Source of the DNA: Verrucomicrobia bacterium UBA5540
Lineage (GTDB): Bacteria > Verrucomicrobiota > Kiritimatiellia > Kiritimatiellales > Tichowtungiaceae
DNA: 7,891 bases
Reading direction: 5' to 3'
Assembly (NCBI GenBank): GCA_002423675.1
Contig: DINM01000055.1
Span: 1,909-9,799 of the forward strand
A program made the position numbers and the translations under genes. The notes below the pieces were generated by a model, which ran no database searches, was not told the origin of the DNA, and was given only the letters and a program-made list of their open reading frames with translations. Each line of letters begins with the position of its first letter. The first letter of the stretch is position 1. Shown piece after piece: positions 1 to 6,248 of this stretch.

Positions 1-2
1 GC

Positions 3-33
3 GCTAACTGCAAATTAGACAGGAGGCGTTAGC
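3..33. repeat. Short inverted repeat at the end of the QueC-like gene
   Basis: GCTAAC at 3-8 and GTTAGC at 28-33 are complementary, with 19 bases between them. The gene's TAA stop lies inside the right arm. No T-run follows the stem in the minus direction within the window, so it is not a convincing terminator. Nothing else is visible in the last 28 bases. Confidence 0.35.
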
Positions 34-1834
34 CCTTAAATTTCATAACCTGATCGATATCAAGCGCTCCATTCCAAAGGTACTTGATCTCAAGATCGGC
101 ACCATCATTGATAGCGCGGGAAACGGAAGAAACACTGACTTTCAATTGTTCAGCAATTTGCTCTTGAGTCGGCCTCGGCAACAGTTTTGGTATGTCGTCA
201 CGACCCTGCTGCGTCGTGTACGCATGATCCCTCGCTGATCGAAGATGTTCCCGCAACTGCTTCTTGATCGCGTCGATTGTTGCCGCCCGCGAAGCACGTT
301 TTCGAGGCTTCTTCGTCACCTCTCCGTCTTGCTGCTGCACACCTGAAGGCAAAGAGTCGGACACTGAGACCGAAACCGGCGCGTTGGACTCATGTACCAT
401 GCGGAGCATGCAATCTGCGGCCGGAGTTCGCTTCCGGATTGCCGAAGCATTTTTCTGCACGAGAATATCCAACGCCATTGTGACCTCATTCGCGTGTCGC
501 TTATAGAGATCATAGCAGCGGGAAAGTGTGGACGTGAACGCCCCGTCAAGAAACGGCAAGGCTCTGCCGAGTTCCGGATATTTCTGAAAGAAATCCATCG
601 CATCGCTTACGGATTCAATGCGGTTGGCCCGTTCCAAAAACTGGGCGTTGAGCAATTGATCTTCATCTTTCGCAGCGGCGTCGATAAATACATTGGTTCG
701 ATAAATGGACTCGGGATCGTATTTGTCGGCTCCTGCGGCAAGCATGCCGATCCTTCGGTCAATACACTGGGAGCATTTTCCACAATGAGTTTGCGCCTTC
801 GTGCTCTGCCAAACATGAGCACAACTCATGGACGTGGCGATCAAATCGGAACATCCCGCATCAACGATCAGTTTGATGATTTCTCCCCGCGTCTTCCAGA
901 TAAACGGGTTTTCGACTTTGAATGGTTTCCCGGCTATCAATGAAACCAGATCGCTATACAAGCTGAGAACTTTTGGGTGAGTTGTGCGGGTGGAACGGCT
1001 GCCAACTGTTTGAGCACAGAATGGCAGGTTGAAGCTGATTACTCCATTTTCGTAAAAGCGCAGCGAATCGAGCCGCAGCATATTGGCAAGAGAAGACCCC
1101 AACGCCAGAAAGAGAAAAGAGCGTGTGCGCTGGGTGTACTCTTTGTTGTAATCCTTGATTTTTTTATTGATGTCCACGTGGATGTGATCGGGCGCGAAAT
1201 CGCCAGCCCGGGCGGACAGCATTTCCATCAGATTCCGGTGAACGGTGTTCAACTTTTTAGTTGATCGATGGTTCACCAGCATGATCTTCCGCTTATCAAC
1301 GATTGATTCCTGAATGGCTCCACCCAGAGAGTCCAGACCGCCCGAAAACATTACTACTTGCTCCGGTGCTGAAGATGAAAAATCTGTATCGCCAAACTGG
1401 AGATACTCTTGAATTTCGGGCGCATTTTTTGATTTAGAAAACGAAAATTCGTAATAATCATCCGAAAGAAAATGTAGGGTCTCTACCAATAAGGAAATGA
1501 CCTTCGGATTGCTCCAGAATTCCAATTCCCGGACGGGGATATGGAAGTGCAGATGCCGGCGCCAACTTGCGCCAAACTGATCGACATCTTTCAATCCGCC
1601 GCGTTTAAAGACCTGATCGGCACAATAAACATAGGTAGCGATTTCAAGGAAATCGATAAAGCGGGATTTAGCGTTCTGGTAGAACCGAGAATGAATCTGA
1701 TCGAGGTTCAAACGCAGATTCCACTCGCCTTTTTTGTTCCAGAGACTAAGCGCCAGATCATCCGGAGGCAGTTTTCCGGCGGGCTGTTTAGCACCGCTGC
1801 AATAGATATTATGGTCCGCATTCATAACGGTCAT
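29..1834 (-). CDS. QueC-like PP-loop ATPase (QatC/Cap9-type) with C-terminal helix-turn-helix
   Basis: This 601-residue protein is far longer than the roughly 230-residue QueC that makes preQ0. Residues about 55-155 are an N-terminal extension of the kind seen in QatC-type proteins. The QueC-like domain spans about 157-385: the PP-loop SGGLDSLGG (164-172) for ATP, ENGVISFNLP (262-271), and the complete zinc quartet Cys338, Cys351, Cys354 and Cys357 in CGKCSQC. The catalytic set looks intact. Residues about 390-480 are unassigned, 508-516 is basic (KKPRKRASR), and PTQEQIAEQLKVSVSSVSRA (555-574) is a helix-turn-helix. The start at 1834 has AGGA four bases upstream; a second ATG at 1825 does not. 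With no queuosine genes nearby, a role in defence, such as acting on the neighbouring Met-Gly protein, is more likely than tRNA modification. The fold is sure; the reaction is not. Confidence 0.87.
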   Translation of the reverse strand: MTVMNADHNIYCSGAKQPAGKLPPDDLALSLWNKKGEWNLRLNLDQIHSRFYQNAKSRFIDFLEIATYVYCADQVFKRGGLKDVDQFGASWRRHLHFHIPVRELEFWSNPKVISLLVETLHFLSDDYYEFSFSKSKNAPEIQEYLQFGDTDFSSSAPEQVVMFSGGLDSLGGAIQESIVDKRKIMLVNHRSTKKLNTVHRNLMEMLSARAGDFAPDHIHVDINKKIKDYNKEYTQRTRSFLFLALGSSLANMLRLDSLRFYENGVISFNLPFCAQTVGSRSTRTTHPKVLSLYSDLVSLIAGKPFKVENPFIWKTRGEIIKLIVDAGCSDLIATSMSCAHVWQSTKAQTHCGKCSQCIDRRIGMLAAGADKYDPESIYRTNVFIDAAAKDEDQLLNAQFLERANRIESVSDAMDFFQKYPELGRALPFLDGAFTSTLSRCYDLYKRHANEVTMALDILVQKNASAIRKRTPAADCMLRMVHESNAPVSVSVSDSLPSGVQQQDGEVTKKPRKRASRAATIDAIKKQLREHLRSARDHAYTTQQGRDDIPKLLPRPTQEQIAEQLKVSVSSVSRAINDGADLEIKYLWNGALDIDQVMKFKG

Positions 1835-2603
1835 GGTGTCCTGAGATTTCCGAGCGCATTTTGTTCATTCCGAACCAGCCGAACCCCTTGGCTTCCTCCG
1901 CCGAGATATGACCGCCTGACTCCCTTAAATGCTTGGCAAACCAGCCTTGGCAATACTGCCGTGTAATCACGGCGGATTCCTTGCAATGCTGAAGAACTGC
2001 GTCTTGGAACTGCCCCATCTGGTTCATAGTGGCAAAGCGCTTGCCCTCGCCGACATGCGTCCCCAAATCTTTAGAAAGAAAATAGTCCAACGAACTATGC
2101 GTCAGGTTGCCAAAAAACTTCTCGCCGAACTTCCCGAATTCCGTAGGGCTTTTGAGTTTCATCAAGGGACTGAGAGTTTTCGACTCGCCCTGATCGAAGA
2201 GCTGCAACTGATTACTCTGCATGTGTTCTGTAAGCGTACTGGTTAAGGCGAGAATGGCCTTTTCACCGAAATCGGAATCAGTCTTTGTTTTGCTGCACTG
2301 CGCATCCAGATACGCCTGAGCTCCCATGGCGACATCCAGTGGCTGAGTCTGGGAATTCACAACAATGCCGAGTTGTGCCAGCGCCTTTTTTGGATCGGCG
2401 GCCGTTGCGGCCTGGGCGACATCCACCATATAGGTCACTACGGTTTTAAAGGTGGGGTCGTCCTGAACCTCACTAAAGGCTTTTTCGGTGGCAACAATCA
2501 GCTTTTCAGCGACTTCCGGGGCGCCTGCACCTTTGGTAATCAGTGCAATTACATCTTTCCATTCCCGAGTTTTCTGCAACCTGCCCAGTAATGAATGCCC
2601 CAT
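1809..2603 (-). CDS. Uncharacterised helical Met-Gly protein, partner of the QueC-like enzyme
   Basis: I do not recognise a named domain in this 264-residue protein. It begins MGHSLLGRLQKTREWKDV, so methionine aminopeptidase should expose Gly2. Residues about 12-130 look helical and include an alanine-rich stretch (63-79). A more conserved-looking core spans about 154-225, with FGKFGEKFFGNLTH, LDYFLSKDLGTHVGEGKRF and an aromatic CQGWFAKH. The end (239-256) has KGFGWFGMNKMRSEIS. There is no signal peptide, membrane segment or obvious catalytic motif. It has its own strong ribosome binding site, and its end overlaps the QueC-like gene by 26 bases, so the two products are probably made in matched amounts. 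By position it corresponds to QatB beside QatC, though I see no clear sequence likeness to QatB. The proposed role, as protein substrate or effector of the QueC-like enzyme, is inference. Confidence 0.75.
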   Translation of the reverse strand: MGHSLLGRLQKTREWKDVIALITKGAGAPEVAEKLIVATEKAFSEVQDDPTFKTVVTYMVDVAQAATAADPKKALAQLGIVVNSQTQPLDVAMGAQAYLDAQCSKTKTDSDFGEKAILALTSTLTEHMQSNQLQLFDQGESKTLSPLMKLKSPTEFGKFGEKFFGNLTHSSLDYFLSKDLGTHVGEGKRFATMNQMGQFQDAVLQHCKESAVITRQYCQGWFAKHLRESGGHISAEEAKGFGWFGMNKMRSEISGHHDRYECGP

Positions 2604-2610
2604 TCAAATA

Positions 2611-2616
2611 TCCTCC
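2611..2616 (-). promoter_or_regulatory. Strong ribosome binding site of the MGHS protein gene
   Basis: GGAGGA lies seven bases before the ATG at 2603-2601, in the 18-base gap after the peptidase stop. It is one of the best sites in the operon and fixes the N-terminus as Met-Gly-His-Ser, which matters for the proposed N-terminal modification. Confidence 0.75.
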
Positions 2617-2621
2617 ATTAT

Positions 2622-3233
2622 TCAACCGACGGGCCAAAGTCCTTCACGATCAAAACGAACCTCAATCACCTGATGATTGACCCCGAAGCGCGGGGCGATT
2701 TTTTTCGCAATGTATTCCCGCATTCCCTCAATCTCCCTCCAGTCAGGAAGTTTTTCGGCTTCGGCGCGATAGCGGTCGAATTCCTCATTCAAGAGGTCGA
2801 TTGGAACTAGCAGACGCCCGGCAAATTCATTGGCCTGATATTCCGCAATGCGATAGTTTTCAGGCGAACCAGCCCAGCGTTTGAAATCTTCCAAGGTTTG
2901 GAAGCCGTCCCCTTTGATCAAATCGCCATGCAATACACGATGACCCAATTCATGGGCGAAGGAAAAACGCATCCGCTTTTCAATCCAGTGCTGACCGGCC
3001 TCCCATTTCATGTAGGACTCCTCATCCACATAAATGGTGTTTAAGTCGGAAGCCAGCGCGGCATCCATATCGATCTTAGAGAAGAGCTGCGGGGTCGGGA
3101 TGATTTCCAATCCTATATCGATTTCCGCAATGTAGATTACATCTATCGGCGGAACCGCATCCGGAGCGAACGTCGCGCGAAATTCATCCGCCCAGGCCCG
3201 CAATTCTTCATCCGTCTTGCGCTCAATCTTCAT
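2622..3233 (-). CDS. ImmA/IrrE-family zinc metallopeptidase, CapP-like
   Basis: This 203-residue protein is a predicted cytoplasmic gluzincin peptidase. The zinc motif is HELGH at residues 94-98 (His94 and His98 as ligands, Glu95 catalytic). A downstream EYQANEFAGRLLVP at 131-144 supplies the third acidic ligand and the conserved AN-x-FA signature of the family. Residues 1-90 form the usual alpha/beta N-terminal half; about 145-203 is a short C-terminal tail. In ICEBs1, ImmA cleaves the repressor ImmR; in some CBASS operons CapP cleaves CapH, which turns the operon on after DNA damage. The overlap with the XRE gene makes that protein its obvious substrate. There is no signal peptide or membrane segment. 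The active site looks intact. The trigger signal is unknown. Confidence 0.9.
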   Translation of the reverse strand: MKIERKTDEELRAWADEFRATFAPDAVPPIDVIYIAEIDIGLEIIPTPQLFSKIDMDAALASDLNTIYVDEESYMKWEAGQHWIEKRMRFSFAHELGHRVLHGDLIKGDGFQTLEDFKRWAGSPENYRIAEYQANEFAGRLLVPIDLLNEEFDRYRAEAEKLPDWREIEGMREYIAKKIAPRFGVNHQVIEVRFDREGLWPVG

Positions 3234-3603
3234 CTGGAGAATGCGCCTTCCGGATTGTTTCGATCAGGTCATTGAGTTTTTCATCGGTCAGTTCTGCCCC
3301 GCGTACCGTACGGAAGAACACCGGTAGCTTTGCAACCAGCTTTTCATCGCTCATCAGGTCTTTCGGGATCTGCCCGCGGCTAACGGAAGCCTGATCCATG
3401 AATTCGTTCCAACCTTCGGATCCGGCTTTCAGTCCGAGATCGGCGGCCCAGCGGATCAGAGTTGCCTCGTCTTTCGGCGGCGGATTGACCCCGCGCTCGA
3501 TTTTGCTCCAATTGCTCGGATCATGACTGAATTCAAAACAGAATTGCCGTAGCGTTTGTTTGCGCTCCAAGCGCAGTTTTTTGATGGTTTCTCCAAAGCT
3601 CAT
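3223..3603 (-). CDS. XRE-family helix-turn-helix repressor, CapH/ImmR-like
   Basis: The protein of 126 residues, begun at MSFGETIKKLRLERKQ, is a predicted DNA-binding repressor of its own operon. Residues about 4-60 form an XRE helix-turn-helix: TLRQFCFEFSHDPSNWSKIERG holds the turn and the recognition helix. The C-terminal part (about 80-126), with LMSDEKLVAKLPVFFRTVRG and LTDEKLNDLIETIRKA, is likely a dimerisation or protease-recognition tail. Its stop overlaps the start of the metallopeptidase gene by 11 bases, the usual order in ImmR/ImmA and CapH/CapP pairs. Two matched palindromes sit over the promoter just upstream. The likely role is to keep the operon off until the peptidase cleaves the repressor. 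An antitoxin-like role for a toxic operon is the main alternative. Confidence 0.88.
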   Translation of the reverse strand: MSFGETIKKLRLERKQTLRQFCFEFSHDPSNWSKIERGVNPPPKDEATLIRWAADLGLKAGSEGWNEFMDQASVSRGQIPKDLMSDEKLVAKLPVFFRTVRGAELTDEKLNDLIETIRKAHSPDED

Positions 3604-3608
3604 TCCCG

Positions 3609-3615
3609 CCTCCCT
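3609..3615 (-). promoter_or_regulatory. Ribosome binding site that sets the XRE regulator start
   Basis: AGGGAGG lies five bases before the ATG at 3603-3601. The open frame extends upstream to an ATG at 3687, but that ATG has no such site and its 28 extra codons run through the operators and the promoter. The internal start is therefore preferred. Confidence 0.75.
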
Positions 3616-3624
3616 TTTCCCTTT

Positions 3625-3645
3625 TGTGGTTATCTTTATACCACA
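3625..3645. promoter_or_regulatory. Operator-like palindrome O1 over the -10
   Basis: This second copy of TGTGGT-N9-ACCACA has the same spacing as O2 and is offset from it by exactly 24 bases, centre to centre. The spacer holds the -10 hexamer. Two identical sites over one promoter suggest paired or cooperative binding of a dimeric repressor. Confidence 0.68.
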
Positions 3646-3664
3646 GGGTGTGGTTGGCCGACAA
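3635..3664 (-). promoter_or_regulatory. Sigma-70-like promoter of the four-gene operon
   Basis: On the minus strand, TTGTCG (3664-3659, four of six matches to the -35) is followed after 18 bases by TATAAA (3640-3635, five of six matches to the -10). TGG directly before TATAAA makes it an extended -10. Transcription would start near 3628, giving a leader of about 25 bases before the ATG at 3603. Both promoter elements lie inside the twin palindromes, so autorepression is expected. Confidence 0.6.
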
Positions 3665-3669
3665 CCACA
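3649..3669. promoter_or_regulatory. Operator-like palindrome O2 over the -35
   Basis: This is TGTGGT-N9-ACCACA. The symmetry extends to a perfect nine-base inverted repeat, GTGTGGTTG at 3648-3656 and CAACCACAC at 3662-3670. It covers the predicted -35 and is the probable high-affinity site for the XRE-family protein encoded just downstream. An alternative reading is a plus-strand terminator, because TTTTT follows at 3671-3675, but no plus-strand gene ends here. Confidence 0.7.
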
Positions 3670-3704
3670 CTTTTTGGGAATTTTCATACTCTCTTATTAC
3701 GCTA

Positions 3705-6248
3705 TTATCCGGACTTTCCCTCAACCGCCACCACGGTGTTGTATAGGCCGTAATGGGTCAAACCCTCATGACTTTCGATCCCGGTGTAACGGAGGGATGC
3801 GTCTTCGTAGCGGCGGAAGGCAAATACGGCCTGGTTCATCTGCTCGGTGTTGAACACCCGCAGTCGCACAAGCAGGTGGAAGTCCTCAACGGTCAGTCCG
3901 GTGACGGTCTGGAACAGCTCCGGCTCCAGCTTGGTGATCACGTCCTGCAAGGTGTTTTCGCGGAAATCGGTCAGATACATAAACGCCGGGATGCGCGTTG
4001 CAAATTTGATCAGCTTTTCCTGAATGAGCTTGCGCTTGGATTTGTACTCTCTCTCCTCGTCGCTGAGTTCCTTTTTCTCCTTCTTGGTCAGCTCGCCGTC
4101 CCTGGCCTTATTCTTGAGCTCTTTGACCTTCTCGCTCTTGTTGATGATGGTTTCAATGATGTTATCACCCAGAGAACGCCACCCTTCAATGCGCTCTACG
4201 GCGGCCATCGCCTCTGGATTGTCAAGAATGCGGCGTAATGTGCCGTTATCCACATTCACGAGTACCGCGCTCTCCCACTTGCGGGCTAGAAGCGTGGCCG
4301 ACGTGCCCGCCATTGCGATGTCGAGAATGCCGCCCGCATCGATCTGCGTCATATTGGCACCGTCGTAGGCCAGCACCGGTAGAAAAGAAACGAGGTCTTT
4401 AACTGCGGTCTCCGGGTTCGGCTCGCCGGGCGAAAGACCGATGCCGTATTCCGAGAGCTGCCGCAGAGCTCGTGTGGGCGCGAAATCGAACACAAAACAG
4501 GCCGGTTTAAGGATTTCCTCCTCATTCGGGTCATCGCCGTTCGGATTTTTAATCGACCAAGGCGACTGCACGCGGAACGCGGCCTGAAAATAGGTCTCCG
4601 GCGACGTCAGGTTGCGCAGCATCAGGATGGATGACCATTGCGGTACCGTAACGCCGGTTGTGAGCTTGCCGCACGACAGCACAATCGTCTTCGTATCGAA
4701 CCCACTCCCTATCTCTTTCCTTACAGGCGGCAGTGCATCCAGCCCGATGCCCGCCGCGGCTCCTGCGGAAACAATTACCTTGTAGTCATGCCAAAATGTA
4801 TTTTGTCTTTCTTCCAGCAGATTGGCCATCGCGTGGCAGGCCGCGACATTTGGCATAAACCAGAATGCATGTTGAAGGTACGGCAAAAGCCGCACATCCG
4901 AATAAGGAAACGGCGGACGCGTTCCCGTCTTTAAATGTTCGACTGATCTGGGCGCGTACCCGCCGCGAATAATATCCAGCCACTTTTGGACATCACTCTT
5001 ATGCTTGAACTGCGCCAGCACACCTTTACCCGACGCCTCAAAGAAGGCGTTAAGATCAAACTCATCGAACTCCCCGGCACTTGCGATGGCCAACAGCTCC
5101 TCCGGCATCTGGTAGGTCAGCAGGCGCATTTGCGGCAGAGCGCCGTAAGGATTTCGCTTATCCGGGTGCTGCGCCGCGAACTCCTCTTTGGCTCGCTGCT
5201 CATCGGTGTAAGTCCAATTGAAAATCTGCTCTTCAATAAACTCCCCCGTGGCCAGCGCCTTGAAGGGCGTACCGGATAGGTAGAGATAAGCCTTGGTTGT
5301 GATCGGCAGGAATTCGGACTCCTTCTCCGCAAGTTCGCTGAGATCCTCATTCACATTTTCGAGACCGGCGGCGTATTCCAGTTTGGTTTCCTTCTGGGCA
5401 TCTTCTTCCCCCTCGAAAAGCTCTTTGGCTGTCTCGCGCCATGCGCCGAAGTGGTATTCGTCGAAAACCACGAGATCCCAGTTCACTTCGTGAATCCACT
5501 CGTTCTTGGGCTTGATGTTTCCGGCTGTATCGCGGCCCAGCAAATCCTGGAACGAGCCGAAATAAACAGTCGGGGTCTTGCGGCTGCCCTTGCGCGGGTC
5601 GCCGTCCGTGTTTCGGGAAAGGTACTGCCAGCCGTCAAAATCGACATGGGACTCCAAATCCGTTCGCCACGCATCCTCGACGGCGGGCTTAAAGGTCACC
5701 ACCAGCACGCGCGTGGCGCCCAGTTTTTTTGCCAGTTGATAAGCGGTAAAGGTTTTGCCGAAGCGCATCTTTGCATTCCAAAGAAAGCGCGGAACCGCGT
5801 GCATATCCTCCTTCCAAATGGAATGGAAATAGTCATGCGTCTTATTCACTGCCTCGACCTGCTCGCGGCGCATCGGGAAAATTTCGTGGTGCGTGCCGGT
5901 GAACCGTTCCCCCGTACGCAGCTCGGTAATCGCGGTCTGCACATCTTTGACGGAGCAGCGCATCCACTCCAGCTCGGTGTTCTCAAAACCTTTAGCAGCA
6001 AGAACCGCCCGCACCTCGTGATCGGAAAAGATGGTGCCGTCATCCCGTTCGGCGGATTCATCCAGCTTGATTTTATAGTTCTTGATGGCGGCAGTTTTAA
6101 GCTGCTCGGCAATACGCTGTTTTACGTCGCGTGTCGTCTGCCCCACCTTGAGAAGCCCCTTGTGCGCCTTGTCATCAATCGAGTAGGCGTAAACGCGCGG
6201 CCGAACTTCCGGCTTCGGTGAAAAGATTTCCTCGGGAGCTTTAGTCAT
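3705..6248 (-). CDS. GIY-YIG/T5orf172 nuclease-superfamily 2 helicase fusion (restriction subunit)
   Basis: This 847-residue protein is the likely restriction subunit of the methyltransferase pair. Residues about 18-112 resemble the T5orf172 branch of GIY-YIG nucleases: VYAYSI, then LLKVGQTTRDVKQRI (33-46), then DHEVRAVL (76-83), where Glu78 is the probable metal-binding residue. The helicase core follows: Walker A NAKMRFGKT (158-166), VLVVTFKPA (181-189), the Walker B box DEYH (263-266), motif III SGTP (325-328), a motif V-like stretch KLTTGVTVPQW (528-538) and motif VI QAAFRVQSPW (555-564). A lysine- and glutamate-rich stretch at about 704-747 is probably coiled coil. The start is set by the ATGACTAA overlap with the methyltransferase and by GGGAG eight bases upstream. 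The role would be ATP-driven translocation and cleavage of unmodified DNA. That GIY-YIG is the cutting domain is inferred. The C-terminal 250 residues are unassigned. Confidence 0.85.
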   Translation of the reverse strand: MTKAPEEIFSPKPEVRPRVYAYSIDDKAHKGLLKVGQTTRDVKQRIAEQLKTAAIKNYKIKLDESAERDDGTIFSDHEVRAVLAAKGFENTELEWMRCSVKDVQTAITELRTGERFTGTHHEIFPMRREQVEAVNKTHDYFHSIWKEDMHAVPRFLWNAKMRFGKTFTAYQLAKKLGATRVLVVTFKPAVEDAWRTDLESHVDFDGWQYLSRNTDGDPRKGSRKTPTVYFGSFQDLLGRDTAGNIKPKNEWIHEVNWDLVVFDEYHFGAWRETAKELFEGEEDAQKETKLEYAAGLENVNEDLSELAEKESEFLPITTKAYLYLSGTPFKALATGEFIEEQIFNWTYTDEQRAKEEFAAQHPDKRNPYGALPQMRLLTYQMPEELLAIASAGEFDEFDLNAFFEASGKGVLAQFKHKSDVQKWLDIIRGGYAPRSVEHLKTGTRPPFPYSDVRLLPYLQHAFWFMPNVAACHAMANLLEERQNTFWHDYKVIVSAGAAAGIGLDALPPVRKEIGSGFDTKTIVLSCGKLTTGVTVPQWSSILMLRNLTSPETYFQAAFRVQSPWSIKNPNGDDPNEEEILKPACFVFDFAPTRALRQLSEYGIGLSPGEPNPETAVKDLVSFLPVLAYDGANMTQIDAGGILDIAMAGTSATLLARKWESAVLVNVDNGTLRRILDNPEAMAAVERIEGWRSLGDNIIETIINKSEKVKELKNKARDGELTKKEKKELSDEEREYKSKRKLIQEKLIKFATRIPAFMYLTDFRENTLQDVITKLEPELFQTVTGLTVEDFHLLVRLRVFNTEQMNQAVFAFRRYEDASLRYTGIESHEGLTHYGLYNTVVAVEGKSG

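Noticed and set aside
392..943. Plus-strand open frame of 183 codons opposite the QueC-like gene
   Set aside because: It is antisense to a well-supported gene, with no motif and no clear ribosome binding site.
29..1834. Canonical QueC for queuosine or preQ0 synthesis
   Set aside because: The protein is more than twice the usual length, has extra domains at both ends, and stands with a repressor, a peptidase and an unknown protein instead of QueD, QueE or QueF.
29..2603. Standard Qat system (QatABCD)
   Set aside because: Only a QatC-like protein is clear. No QatA-type ATPase or TatD-type QatD is in the window, and the Met-Gly protein does not visibly match QatB. Genes beyond the left edge could still change this.
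2622..3603. Simple toxin-antitoxin pair
   Set aside because: The peptidase has an intact HELGH site and the ImmA AN-x-FA signature, which fits a repressor-cleaving enzyme. The pair also heads an operon with two further genes.
3604..3687. Longer XRE regulator starting at the ATG at 3687
   Set aside because: The 28 added codons cross the promoter and both palindromes, show no domain, and lack a ribosome binding site. The ATG at 3603 has AGGGAGG at ideal spacing.
3604..3704. Intrinsic terminator for the helicase transcript
   Set aside because: In the minus direction the stem is followed by CCTGTGG and not by a T-run, so read-through from the restriction genes into the next operon remains possible.
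5451..6221. Plus-strand open frame of 256 codons opposite the helicase N-terminus
   Set aside because: It is antisense to the GIY-YIG and Walker A coding region and has no family motif. Long shadow frames are common opposite genes of this composition.
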